A DNA stretch of 64,000 nucleotides, from NCBI GenBank assembly GCA_944349335.1, contig CALVMW010000001.1, positions 803,671-867,670 of the forward strand. The letters are read 5' to 3'. The notes beneath the pieces were generated by a model that was not told where the DNA came from, did no database searches, and was given only the letters and a program-made list of their open reading frames with translations. Both the position numbers and the translations under genes were made by a program. This document shows, piece after piece, positions 24,286-33,829 of this stretch (its first letter is position 1; each line of letters starts with the position of its first letter). This DNA comes from an uncultured Bacilli bacterium. Lineage in GTDB: Bacteria; Bacillota_I; Bacilli_A; RFN20; CAG-288.

Positions 24286-25055
24286 AATATTTCCTCCTTT
24301 AGCTATACTTTTATTATTACTAATAAATTATTTTATTTTTTAGACTAAGTATTTTATAGAGGAGAATAATGTTGAATTTTCGATAACATCATAGAAAAAT
24401 ATTAATTATTTAAAGTAAATGCTTACAACACGATATAACTAAGAAATCATTGAAGAGAATTAAGATAAAATTTTTCATATCTAGTTCCCTATCTGATTTA
24501 ATTATATATTATATATTAGGTGCTTGTCAATTTTTGATTTCTTATAAATATTATGAAATAAAAATAAAAACATATGTAACATTAGATGATTTTCTTGATC
24601 TGTTTGTATATGTTATAAATTAATGTAAATTGTGGTGCAGAAATGAAATTTATAAGTTGTGAAATTTAATAATATAAGTAACTTTGTTTAATTTGTGTTG
24701 ATAGAGATTATAATGATTTAAATCAATTTAATTAAATATTTGGCTACTATTATTGCTTTTTTATTTTATGTATTATTAAAAAACACTGAAATAATTAGTA
24801 ATTAAATTTAATGTAACTGTAAAACATAGAAATTATAAACTTTTGTGGTGCTATACATTAAAGGAATTTAAACTATTTTTGAAATCAAAAGTAGTAAGAA
24901 ATCATTAAATGTTTTCATTAACTTTCTTTTAATGTATTTTTAAATATAAATGTTATTTATATTAATAAAATGTGGTTGTGATTTATCGATATACCTACTT
25001 ATTTAGAACTAAAATGATTTTTGAAGAAATATATGAATTAAAAGGGAAATTATAT
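24286..25055. other. 770-bp noncoding AT-rich gap
   Basis: The largest gap in the window. No frame with a ribosome site longer than a few codons exists. The 9-mer TTGTGGTGC occurs twice (24630-24638 and 24843-24851), the second in TTTTGTGGTGCTATA, reminiscent of array B near 10960. It could be a decayed gene or mobile element, plus the promoter of the peptidase gene at its left side. Confidence 0.4.
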
Positions 25056-27809
25056 TTATTCAGAACGTAGACAATCGACAGGTTTTTGGTTGGCAGCTTT
25101 TAAAGAAGGTATTAACGCTGAAAGAAATGAGATAATTAATGAAATAAGGACAATGATTAAAGCGTGTTGGAATGTGAAGTTACAGATATTTCCAACTTGA
25201 TAGCTAGGATAAGCATTTTGAATAATTGAATTTATTGGGAAAGATAAAGCGAATGTAACAAGCGAGCCGATGATACTTGTTATTAATCCGATAAATAGAT
25301 TTTCAAATTCAAATAGGGAGAGGATAGATGGTTTAGAAAAACCTAATGTTCTTAATAATCCAATCTCTTTCTTTCTTTCTAGTACTTGGTTAGTTATCAT
25401 GATCGCACTCATGGAGCAAGAAACTAATAAAGAGATGATTGCAAAGATAATGAGGATGATAGAAACTAACGAGATCATGTTACCAACATCATTTATCATC
25501 GCTGAATTATTTAAAGAAGAATAGAAAACTTGCTCATTTGGATTACTAGCATGATCTAAACTTCCAGGAGATATATTATTAAAATCATCTAACTTATTTA
25601 GGAGTATTTCTCTTGTTTCTAAACTATTTGGGAAAACGATAATGTTTTCAATAAGAGAAAATGTATTTAAATAACTTGCTAAAGATATTATTAGATTATA
25701 AGCTTCATCTATATTATCAGTTAAATAAAATTCTAGCATCTTTAAAATATTATTTAATTCATTTACATCAGAAAGATTTAAATCCTTATATTTATCATTG
25801 ATTAAATCTATCGATAAACTTTCAGCATCCTGAACCATCAAATTAAAGCCATAAGAATAAGATACTAATCCGCTATTTGGAATATATCCATCATAAACAT
25901 AATAAGCAAAATAGTCATTAAGGATAGAATTCAAAGTAGAAGTGGGAAGAACAGATACTTTTCCTAATAGATAATCAGTAAAGACATTTTCTATTTCAGT
26001 AATAAATGTATCGATATTTTTATCATAGCGTGGTGAGAATATAACATTATTTTTAAAAGTATCTTTTATTTTGCTGTTACTATTATTACTTACAAGATAA
26101 TCTTGTAATTCAGGTAGATAACATAAAGAAGGGGAAAGCATCGCATAAGGGGAGGTGCTTTTAGCACGGATAATACCAGTTATTTTAAGTTCAGTGCCTT
26201 TATTTGGATCAGAATAGAGTTTATCTATATCATCACTTAGATAAAAAGTCATATTTCTATCATTTCCAAGAGCATCAGTTCTTAGGGCATTATAAGTTGT
26301 AGTATAAAATTCATCATCAGTAAAAACTTTATATTTTTTATTTAAGATGTCATCAAAAGAAATGCCTTGAACTTCATTGTCGATAACAACATCATCTTCG
26401 CTATCATAAGTATTATAAAAACCGAGTGCTTTCAAGATAGAAAAACTTATTGAGTTATATTCATCGACAACTAGAACCAGTTCATTTTTATTTTGTGGTA
26501 AAGCTCCTACTAATAGATCATATTCATCCATATTACCATAGAGGACGTGGAAGATATTAGTAGGAAGATAAGCTCGAGAAGCATAAGAATTATAACTTGA
26601 TAAAGTGGTATTTACTTCGCTAGTATATCCTTCATATTTAGAATTGATAGATTCGGGAAATGCAGTTACTAAATTAAAATCATAGCTAGTTCCATAATTA
26701 ACAACAACTTCTCTAGCTATACCTTGATCGACTAAAGAATTTAAATAATTTATATATTTCTCTGTAAAATTATTATATGTATATGATTGAGCATAATTTG
26801 TACTGATAGAAGGATAAACTTCGCTGACAGTGGGATAAAGAGTTTGGTTATTATAATTTCCATATCCAGAAGTATCTGTGCTTACATTATAAGAAGTGAT
26901 AACAACAGGTAAAGAAGAAGCTGTAAGAGAAGATAAATTAGTTGAATAAATATCAAAACCATGATTTAAAGCGAGTAAAAATCCGATGCCGAGCATACCA
27001 AAAGAATTAGCGATGCAGGTAAGTGCAGAATTTAATTTTTTTGAGAAGATATTTTTAAAAGCTAATTTAATATTAGTCCAAAGAGGAAAGTGGGTCTTTT
27101 TTAGTTCGACTTTTTCTTCATTTTCTTCACTATTATTTATAATTTCATCTTTAAATATCTCTCCGTCTTTTAAAGTGATAATTCTATCGCTATATCTTCT
27201 TGCTAACTCTTCGTTGTGAGTCACCATAATAACCGCTTTTGTTTTTGAAGCATCTTTTAATAACTGCATGATACTTTCTGAGTTAGTAGAATCAAGAGCG
27301 CCTGTCGGTTCATCTGCTAAAATTAGTTTAGGGTCAGTTACAAGAGCACGACAGATAGCTACTCTTTGAATTTGACCGCCAGATAATTCATTTATTTTTT
27401 TATCTTTTAAATCATCTATACCGATTTTTTCTAATATTTTTAAAGAGATTTTTTCAGCTTTTTTATCTTTGTAACCTTTTAATAAAAGTGCAAGTTTTAT
27501 ATTGTCGAGGACGTTCATTCTTTCAATCATGTAATATTCTTGAAAGATAAAAGCTACTTGGTTATTTCGATATGAGTTAATATCTTCTTCATTCATTTTA
27601 CTTAAGTCGATTGAATTATAAATGATCGAACCAGATGAAGGTTTATCTAAATAACCTATAAGATTTAATAAAGTTGTTTTTCCACAACCAGAAGGTCCTA
27701 AAATTGAGATGAATCCTTTTGAAGGCAAAGTTAAATCAATATTTTTTAAAGCTTCTGTCTTCGTCTTTTTTGTTTCGTAGGTTTTACTGACGGAGAGTAG
27801 TTTAATCAT
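25056..27809 (-). CDS. ABC transporter fusion: MacB-type ATPase plus FtsX-like permease
   Basis: Residues 1-225 are a LolD/MacB-type ATPase: Walker A GPSGCGKT, Q-loop FIFQE, signature LSGGQIQR and Walker B LILADEPTGALD. A first membrane helix follows near 255-280. Then comes a long extracellular region (about 290-770), and then three helices of an FtsX domain at the C-terminus, ending at VDCLRSE. The 917-residue fusion and the large Ser/Tyr/Asn-rich external domain fit mechanotransmission-type exporters rather than substrate channels; antimicrobial resistance, lipoprotein or peptide export are options. It overlaps the upstream gene by 8 nt and is last in a three-gene operon. Confidence 0.88.
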   Translation of the reverse strand: MIKLLSVSKTYETKKTKTEALKNIDLTLPSKGFISILGPSGCGKTTLLNLIGYLDKPSSGSIIYNSIDLSKMNEEDINSYRNNQVAFIFQEYYMIERMNVLDNIKLALLLKGYKDKKAEKISLKILEKIGIDDLKDKKINELSGGQIQRVAICRALVTDPKLILADEPTGALDSTNSESIMQLLKDASKTKAVIMVTHNEELARRYSDRIITLKDGEIFKDEIINNSEENEEKVELKKTHFPLWTNIKLAFKNIFSKKLNSALTCIANSFGMLGIGFLLALNHGFDIYSTNLSSLTASSLPVVITSYNVSTDTSGYGNYNNQTLYPTVSEVYPSISTNYAQSYTYNNFTEKYINYLNSLVDQGIAREVVVNYGTSYDFNLVTAFPESINSKYEGYTSEVNTTLSSYNSYASRAYLPTNIFHVLYGNMDEYDLLVGALPQNKNELVLVVDEYNSISFSILKALGFYNTYDSEDDVVIDNEVQGISFDDILNKKYKVFTDDEFYTTTYNALRTDALGNDRNMTFYLSDDIDKLYSDPNKGTELKITGIIRAKSTSPYAMLSPSLCYLPELQDYLVSNNSNSKIKDTFKNNVIFSPRYDKNIDTFITEIENVFTDYLLGKVSVLPTSTLNSILNDYFAYYVYDGYIPNSGLVSYSYGFNLMVQDAESLSIDLINDKYKDLNLSDVNELNNILKMLEFYLTDNIDEAYNLIISLASYLNTFSLIENIIVFPNSLETREILLNKLDDFNNISPGSLDHASNPNEQVFYSSLNNSAMINDVGNMISLVSIILIIFAIISLLVSCSMSAIMITNQVLERKKEIGLLRTLGFSKPSILSLFEFENLFIGLITSIIGSLVTFALSFPINSIIQNAYPSYQVGNICNFTFQHALIIVLISLIISFLSALIPSLKAANQKPVDCLRSE

Positions 27810-28419
27810 TCTTTTCTCCTATAATTTCTTCCAAAGCCACATTTAAAGCGTAACCAGTGCAGTTGATTTTCTTTTGTAGTTTTAAAAGTAGATTAAATAT
27901 GGTTTGATTATTATCAGGATAATTTAATTCTTCGATGATAAATGTTTTATTTTCTTTTGTAATGATAGGTATATCTAATAATCCAGCATATTGAAATAAA
28001 TGCATCGCTTTTATTAAATGGAGAAAGTATAAGTGTGAATTCTTTTTAAAATCATCAAGATAAGTAAATATTTCTTCTCTTTTTATGCTTTTCAATTCTT
28101 CTTTTAATTCCTCTAAATTTCTATATCTTCTTATATAACGAGCAGATATAATGGCGATAGTAGTAACTTTTTTTAGTTCTTTAATAGGTAAATCATATTT
28201 TGCTTTTAATTCCTCTAATATCTTTGTATGAGAAGAAGAACATATTTTTTGATAGTTTAAATCATAAGTCATCTCTTTTATAAGTTTGTCATCAAGAGTA
28301 AGATTCTCTTTCATAATTAAAAGATAAAGATTTTTTAAATCTTGTACTTCGATAATACCGATATCTTTAATTCTTCCTTCTAATTTAGATAATAATTCTT
28401 TTTCAGTCATACTATTCAT
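27802..28419 (-). CDS. Hypothetical helical protein in ABC transporter operon
   Basis: A 205-residue, mostly alpha-helical, Lys/Leu/Glu-rich protein with no signal peptide or membrane span. I recognise no domain. It overlaps both neighbours by 8 nt, so it is made together with the hydrolase and the ABC exporter. An alternative start is the fourth codon (Met). A soluble regulator of the exporter is conceivable, but no helix-turn-helix is evident. Confidence 0.6.
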   Translation of the reverse strand: MNSMTEKELLSKLEGRIKDIGIIEVQDLKNLYLLIMKENLTLDDKLIKEMTYDLNYQKICSSSHTKILEELKAKYDLPIKELKKVTTIAIISARYIRRYRNLEELKEELKSIKREEIFTYLDDFKKNSHLYFLHLIKAMHLFQYAGLLDIPIITKENKTFIIEELNYPDNNQTIFNLLLKLQKKINCTGYALNVALEEIIGEKND

Positions 28420-29290
28420 CCTTTAAAAAGTCTTTAAGAGCTTTTAAATAGTTATCTTTTTGATCAAAATAAGTCATGTGTCTAGCATCATTTAAAAGCA
28501 CCCATTTTTTACGACAAGTAAGATTATCATATATTGTTTTATTGATTAAAGGAGTCGATTCATCATCGGTTCCCGATATAATTAAAACATCATTTTTAAT
28601 TTTATTAAGTCTATCAGTATATTCATAATCTTTTAATTTACCTAAGGGTTCAAATTCACTTGGTCCCCATAACTGTAAATAGGCTTTTTCATCTAGATAT
28701 TTTTCTCTTGTTAAACAAGAAGGATCATCTTCAGTATAATCTCTAGCTATATATTTATTTTTAAAGTCTTTCATTGCTTTTTTATAAGCATCACTTTCAT
28801 AATTATGGGTTATATTTGCTGACTCTATCGCTTCTTTATCTTCATCACTTAAATAATTAATTAATCTATAACATTCTTTTTTCCATAGTGAAGCAGAAGA
28901 AAGAGTACTAGAAAGAATCACTTTATCGATAAAAGGATTATTTCTAGTAGTTAAAAGCATGATTATTAACATTCCACCAAATGAATGACCTAAAAGATGT
29001 ATCTTAGAAAGATTAAGTTTAGAAATTAAGTTTTCAAATTCATCAAGATATAAAGAGACATCATAGCTCTCTATATTGTCATTTTTTGATTGACCGCACC
29101 CTTGCTGATCATACATTATTAAAGTTCTTTCATCTTGTATAGCAAAATCGTATAAAATTTCAAAACTATTATGGGTACTACCTGGTCCACCATGAAGAAA
29201 AACAAGAGGAGTTTTCTTCTTATTACCTTCGATTATTTGACAGTAAGTCTTGCTATCCTTATAGGGTATATATATTTCTTTTATGTGCAT
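28412..29290 (-). CDS. Alpha/beta hydrolase, proline iminopeptidase type
   Basis: Cytoplasmic serine hydrolase of the S33 type, which removes N-terminal proline from peptides in studied members. Visible motifs: oxyanion-hole HGGPG (about 33-37) followed by STHNSFEILYD, nucleophile elbow GHSFGG (Ser near 103), acid SGTDDESTP (about 241-249) and catalytic His in ARHMTYFD (about 272). The 292 residues are normal. It is first in an operon with an unknown protein and an ABC exporter; no Shine-Dalgarno is obvious. Substrate is inferred from the HGGPG motif only. Confidence 0.85.
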   Translation of the reverse strand: MHIKEIYIPYKDSKTYCQIIEGNKKKTPLVFLHGGPGSTHNSFEILYDFAIQDERTLIMYDQQGCGQSKNDNIESYDVSLYLDEFENLISKLNLSKIHLLGHSFGGMLIIMLLTTRNNPFIDKVILSSTLSSASLWKKECYRLINYLSDEDKEAIESANITHNYESDAYKKAMKDFKNKYIARDYTEDDPSCLTREKYLDEKAYLQLWGPSEFEPLGKLKDYEYTDRLNKIKNDVLIISGTDDESTPLINKTIYDNLTCRKKWVLLNDARHMTYFDQKDNYLKALKDFLKDE

Positions 29291-29412
29291 AAAGTAATTT
29301 TAGCATAACTAAAGGAAAGAGGTTGTCAAAAATAATATTTATAGTATAGAAAAATTGATGTTTCTTTCACAGCGATTTTAAATTTTTATTTCTAATATCG
29401 GATTAACAAAAT

Positions 29413-29440
29413 AAAAAAGAGGCAAATGCCTCTTTTTATA
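29413..29440 (-). terminator. Intrinsic terminator of the hyd operon
   Basis: AAAAGAGGCA/TGCCTCTTTT stem (29415-29424 with 29427-29436) with a tight loop. On the minus strand it lies 13 nt after the hydA stop and is followed by a T-run. Confidence 0.9.
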
Positions 29441-29452
29441 TGTTACTTTATA

Positions 29453-31255
29453 TTACTTAGTAACTGGTTTAGTATCATCAGTTACATCTGGATACATCTC
29501 ACGATGAGAGTTATAAGATGTATGTAATAATTTCTCTGCTAAAGGTGAGCCAGCACTCATAAGGTATTCGTTGTACAATTTCTTGATATCAGGATTGAGG
29601 TGGCTTCTTCTGATCGGCTTATTCTTATCCTCATCATAAAGAACTTGAGCACGTTTAGCTTTATAAGTATACCAGATATCCGGATCTTCATTAGGTAAGA
29701 AGACAGGGAAGACATAAGGTTGACCACCACCATTGATACAACCGCCAGGGCAGCCCATGACTTCGACAAAGTCATACTTACAAGTGCCTTGACGAATCTG
29801 ATCAAGGATAACTTTCGCATTGCTCATACCTGAACATATTGCGATATTGACAGTAGTTCCACTGATCGAGATGCTAGCTTCTTTAATACCATCAAGTCCG
29901 CGGCAAGGAGTGAAAGAGACAGGCTCCATCTCTTCGTTAGTTAAGATGTGATAAGCTGTTCTTAAAGCAGCTTCCATAACACCACCAGTAACGCCGAAAA
30001 TAACACCAGCACCAGTATTTTCACCGATAAGATCATGATCAAATTCTTCATCAGGTAATTTGTTCCAAATAATACCGGATCTTCTGATAAGCTGGCCTAA
30101 TTCTCTTGTTGTTAAAACGACATCTACATCGTCGAGGTTATTAACTTTGAGCTGAGGTCTTGATCTCTCATATTTTTTAGCAGTGCAAGGAACGATAGAA
30201 ACTGTGCAAATACTTGATTTATCGATATTATTCTTTTCAGCATAGTAAGATTTGATGATTGCACCCATCATCTGTTGAGGTGATTTACAAGTAGAGAGGT
30301 GAGGAATAAGATCGGGATAATAATATTCAATATAGTTAATCCAGCCAGGAGAACAGGAAGTAAGCATCGGAGAAGGAGAATGAGAGGAGAATCTCTTAAT
30401 AAATTCAGTCGCTTCTTCAACAATAGTCAAATCAGCAGCAAAATTCATATCAAAGGCGCGATAGAAACCTAAACGATGGAGAGCAGCAGCTAATTTCTTA
30501 GTAGAATTAGTGCCGATCTTTTCACCAAATTCCTCACCGATAGCTGCTCTAACAGCCGGAGCAACAAAGGCGATAATCTTCTTTTTATTTTGGAAAGCTA
30601 AATCTAATCTCGGAATATCGTTGTGTTCCATTAAGGCACCAGTCGGACAGACTAAAGTGCATTGACCACATTGAATACAGGGAACATTAACAAAGGAACG
30701 GTTCTCAGAGGGACCAACGATCGTATTAAATCCGCGCTTTTCAAAACCTAAAATACCAATACCTTGAGTATCTTTACAGGCTTCGATGCATTTTCCACAA
30801 AGGATGCATTTAGAAGTATCTCTAACAATACCAGGGGCAATTTCATCGATAGTAGTTTCGGTTTTATGTCCAACATATCTTTCAGGGCGAGCGCCGACTT
30901 CTCTTGCGACTTCTAGTAATTCGCAGTGACCATTTTTACGACAAGCTTGACAGTTATAATAATGGTTAGAAAGAAGAAGTTCGACAGAAGTTCTTCTAGC
31001 AGAGACAGCAGCAGGATCATTGATAGAGATCTTTAAGCCATCGCGGACAGGATAAGCGCAGCTAGGAACTAACCTTCTTTCACCTTCTACGTGAACTAAG
31101 CAGACGCGGCAAGAAGCGAGCGAGCATTTATGGTCGCGCCAATGACAGAGGTTAGGAATGTTGAAACCACAAGTTTTAGCAGCTTCTAATATCGAAAGAC
31201 CTTCATCGACTAAATAAGGGCGATTTTCAATATAAATTGTTACTTTTTTGGCCAT
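29453..31255 (-). CDS. hydA: NAD-dependent [FeFe] hydrogenase, catalytic subunit
   Basis: Catalytic subunit of a trimeric HydABC hydrogenase that makes H2 from NADH, with or without ferredoxin. Order of cofactors: N-terminal [2Fe-2S] (Cys37, 49, 52, 66), His-Cys3 [4Fe-4S] (His98, Cys102, 105, 111), two [4Fe-4S] clusters (Cys150/153/156/160 and 193/196/199/203), then the H-cluster domain with L1 TSCSPGW (299-305), L2 VPCTAKKYE and L3 EVMGCPGGCINGGGQP. The L1 motif has Ser in place of one of the two adjacent cysteines of TSCCPGW, a variant seen in multimeric enzymes. A C-terminal tail follows that lacks the extra [2Fe-2S] site of the longest HydA proteins. Maturases HydEFG are not in the window. 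Confidence 0.96.
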   Translation of the reverse strand: MAKKVTIYIENRPYLVDEGLSILEAAKTCGFNIPNLCHWRDHKCSLASCRVCLVHVEGERRLVPSCAYPVRDGLKISINDPAAVSARRTSVELLLSNHYYNCQACRKNGHCELLEVAREVGARPERYVGHKTETTIDEIAPGIVRDTSKCILCGKCIEACKDTQGIGILGFEKRGFNTIVGPSENRSFVNVPCIQCGQCTLVCPTGALMEHNDIPRLDLAFQNKKKIIAFVAPAVRAAIGEEFGEKIGTNSTKKLAAALHRLGFYRAFDMNFAADLTIVEEATEFIKRFSSHSPSPMLTSCSPGWINYIEYYYPDLIPHLSTCKSPQQMMGAIIKSYYAEKNNIDKSSICTVSIVPCTAKKYERSRPQLKVNNLDDVDVVLTTRELGQLIRRSGIIWNKLPDEEFDHDLIGENTGAGVIFGVTGGVMEAALRTAYHILTNEEMEPVSFTPCRGLDGIKEASISISGTTVNIAICSGMSNAKVILDQIRQGTCKYDFVEVMGCPGGCINGGGQPYVFPVFLPNEDPDIWYTYKAKRAQVLYDEDKNKPIRRSHLNPDIKKLYNEYLMSAGSPLAEKLLHTSYNSHREMYPDVTDDTKPVTK

Positions 31256-31257
31256 AA

Positions 31258-33156
31258 TTACTCCTTATAAATAGCTCCGAAATGGCAGCTTGTGATACAG
31301 GTACCACATTTAATACACTTCTGTTGATCGATCTTAAATACTTCTTTACCAACGACACCAGTAATAGCGTCGACAGGGCAGTTTCTAGCGCAGAGTGAGC
31401 ATTTGCGGCATTTATCAGGATTAATATGATAGGAGATAAGTTTCTTACAGACACCAGCATCACACTTTTTATCGACGATGTGACGAATATAGACATCACG
31501 GAATTTACTAAGTGTAGATAAGATAGGATTAGCAGCTGTTTGACCTAGACCGCAAAGAGCACCGACATTAATTGATTCAGCTAATTCTTGAAGTTTATCA
31601 ATATCGCTAAGATCAGCACGACCAGAAGTTATTTTCTCCATGATTTCCATGAGTCTCTTTGTACCGATACGGCACTGTGAACACTTGCCACAAGATTCAT
31701 CACAAATGAATTGCATATAGAATTTTGCGACGTCAACCATGCAGTTATCTTCGTCCATAACAATAGCGCCACCAGAGCCCATCATCGAGCCGTGAGCAAC
31801 TAATGAATCGTAATCGATAGGTACATCTAATTCATCAATGGTTAAGCAGCCACCACTAGGGCCACCAGTTTGAATGGCTTGGAATTTCTTATCGTTAGTA
31901 ATACCGCCGCCGATATCGTAGATTAAAGTTCTTAAAGTTGTTCCCATAGGGACTTCGACTAAGCCGACGTTTTTCACCTTTCCGCCTAAAGCGAAGACTT
32001 TTGTACCTTTGCTCTTTTCAGTACCAATTTTTGCAAATTCTTCAGCACCTTTACGGATGATATAAGGAACATTAGCTAAAGTTTCAACATTATTGATGAT
32101 AGTCGGTTTTCCAAAAAGACCGCTGACAGCTGGGAAAGGAGGTTTAGGACGAGGCATACCTCTCTTACCTTCAATAGAGTTAAGTAAGGCGGTTTCTTCA
32201 CCGCAGACGAAGGCGCCAGCACCATAGCGAAGACCGATATCAAAATCAAAGCCAGAGCCTAAAATATTCTTGCCTAAGAGACCGATTTTTTTCATTTCAT
32301 CGATCGCTACTTGAATTCTGTGGCAAGCGACAGGATATTCAGCACGGATATAGAAGTAGCCTTGCTTAGCTCCGATAGCATAACCAGCGATCATCATACC
32401 TTCAATAACTGCGATAGGATTACCTTCAAGAATAGATCTATCCATAAAGGCACCAGGATCGCCTTCATCGCCGTTACAGATGACGTATTTGATATCGCTC
32501 TTTTGATCGTAAGCAAATTGCCATTTCTTACCAGCGGGGAAGCCAGCACCACCTCTTCCTCTGAGACCAGATTTTGAAATCTCATCGATAACTTCTTGCG
32601 GCTTCATAGAAAGAGCTTTCTTTAAAGCGAGCAAGCCCTCATAACCTAAAGCTTCGTGGATATTTTCAGGATCGATAGTACCGCAGCCGTGGAGAGCAAT
32701 ACGGATCTGCTTTTTATAGAAGTTAATATCGTCTTGTCTTTTAATCTTTTCATGAGTAGTAGGATCTTCATAAAGGAGCTCTTCTACTATCTTGTTATTT
32801 TCGATATCTTGATCAAGGATTTTATTAACATCAGTGGGTTTAACTCCGTGATAAAGAGTATCTTCAGGGAAGATTTTTACGAAGGGACCTTGAGAGCAGA
32901 AGCCAAAGCAACCGACCATATTGATCGTGACTTTATCAGCTAAGTTACGGGAGTTGATCTCCTTTTTGAATTCATCATAAATAGCTTGAGAATCAGAGGA
33001 GAGACAACCTGTTCCACCGCAGATAACTATGTGTCTTTTATTATCTTTTCCTGAGAATTTCTGATTGAGGGATAATGTATCTTTTTCGATAACTTTATCT
33101 AAATCAGCAATCGTTTTGATGACTTCATCTTTTACTTTTACACTTTTAGCAGGCAT
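31258..33156 (-). CDS. hydB: NAD-dependent [FeFe] hydrogenase, NuoF-like subunit
   Basis: Binds FMN and NAD(H) and passes electrons to HydA. The N-terminal thioredoxin-like domain carries a [2Fe-2S] motif (CGGTGC and CFGFC), then the NuoF core: GRGGAGFPAGKKW for NADH, NGDEGDPGAFMDR for FMN and ESCGKCSQCRIG for a [4Fe-4S] cluster. The C-terminus has two ferredoxin-type sites CRKCSLCARNC and CIKCGTCITSC. The 632-residue length is typical. It starts at the stop of hydC (1-nt overlap) and ends 2 nt before hydA, so the three are one translational unit. Confidence 0.96.
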   Translation of the reverse strand: MPAKSVKVKDEVIKTIADLDKVIEKDTLSLNQKFSGKDNKRHIVICGGTGCLSSDSQAIYDEFKKEINSRNLADKVTINMVGCFGFCSQGPFVKIFPEDTLYHGVKPTDVNKILDQDIENNKIVEELLYEDPTTHEKIKRQDDINFYKKQIRIALHGCGTIDPENIHEALGYEGLLALKKALSMKPQEVIDEISKSGLRGRGGAGFPAGKKWQFAYDQKSDIKYVICNGDEGDPGAFMDRSILEGNPIAVIEGMMIAGYAIGAKQGYFYIRAEYPVACHRIQVAIDEMKKIGLLGKNILGSGFDFDIGLRYGAGAFVCGEETALLNSIEGKRGMPRPKPPFPAVSGLFGKPTIINNVETLANVPYIIRKGAEEFAKIGTEKSKGTKVFALGGKVKNVGLVEVPMGTTLRTLIYDIGGGITNDKKFQAIQTGGPSGGCLTIDELDVPIDYDSLVAHGSMMGSGGAIVMDEDNCMVDVAKFYMQFICDESCGKCSQCRIGTKRLMEIMEKITSGRADLSDIDKLQELAESINVGALCGLGQTAANPILSTLSKFRDVYIRHIVDKKCDAGVCKKLISYHINPDKCRKCSLCARNCPVDAITGVVGKEVFKIDQQKCIKCGTCITSCHFGAIYKE

Positions 33157-33644
33157 TATTCACCCTCCTTATCGAGTCGACGATATTCTTCGATGATCTT
33201 AGGAACATCTTGTAAGGTGACTTTAGGGAAAACCTTTCCGTTAATAGAAACAGCAGGAGCAATACCACAAGCACCTAAACAGCGTAATCCATCTAAAGAG
33301 AAGAGACCATCTTCGGTAGTTTGTCCTTCTTTGATTTTTAATAGCTCACCAAATTTATCGAGAACGTTCTGTCCGCCTTTAACGTAGCAAGCTGTACCGA
33401 TGCAAACACCGATAACATATTTTCCTTTAGGGACTAAAGAGAAAAAGTTATAGAAGGTGACAACACCGTAAATGTCGCTTACAGGAACGTTGATTTTTGC
33501 TGAGATAATCTCTTGAACTTCTAAAGGTATGTAACCGTATTCTTTTTGAACATCACTGAGGATGAGCATTAAAGGTGAGGGTTCATTTTTATAACGGTCG
33601 CATATATTTAAGATTATATCGATCGCTTCTTTTCTCAGTTGCAT
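33156..33644 (-). CDS. hydC: NAD-dependent [FeFe] hydrogenase, NuoE-like subunit
   Basis: Small electron-transfer subunit of 162 residues with a thioredoxin-like [2Fe-2S] fold. The four ligands are in CIGTACYVKGG (C-x4-C) and LRCLGACGIAP (C-x3-C). The N-terminal helical part (EYGYIPLEVQEIISAKINVPVSDIYGVVTFYNFF) is the NuoE signature. Perfect AAGGAGGT lies 6 nt before the ATG. First gene of hydCBA; a promoter is likely near 33670-33698. Confidence 0.95.
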   Translation of the reverse strand: MQLRKEAIDIILNICDRYKNEPSPLMLILSDVQKEYGYIPLEVQEIISAKINVPVSDIYGVVTFYNFFSLVPKGKYVIGVCIGTACYVKGGQNVLDKFGELLKIKEGQTTEDGLFSLDGLRCLGACGIAPAVSINGKVFPKVTLQDVPKIIEEYRRLDKEGE

Positions 33645-33669
33645 ATAAAACCTCCTTGGTTATTTGTTT

Positions 33670-33698
33670 ATTATAAGGTAAAAAAATTAAATATAAAA
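33670..33698 (-). promoter_or_regulatory. Candidate hyd promoter
   Basis: Minus-strand TATAAT (33675-33670) lies about 30 bp before the hydC start. The -35 (TTTTAT) is poor. Just upstream are two short inverted repeats, TTACAAAAAGTAA (33713-33725) and TTAACGATAGTTAA (33730-33743), possible operator sites. Confidence 0.4.
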
Positions 33699-33829
33699 GG
33701 GCTTACAAAAAGTAAATATTAACGATAGTTAACGCAATTTTCATTTATTTTAAAGTTTTTATAAAAACTTGATATTTATGATAATGTAATTTTAAAAAAA
33801 CAGAATGATGATTGATATTATTTTACTAT

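Noticed and set aside
31227..31499. Open frame in another phase across the hydB-hydA junction
   Set aside because: The hyd proteins explain the region completely, with cluster motifs in the correct frames.
33711..33745. Possible Rex operator before hydCBA
   Set aside because: The half-sites are in the opposite order to the Rex consensus (TTGTTAA-N4-TTAACAA), so only a generic palindrome is claimed.
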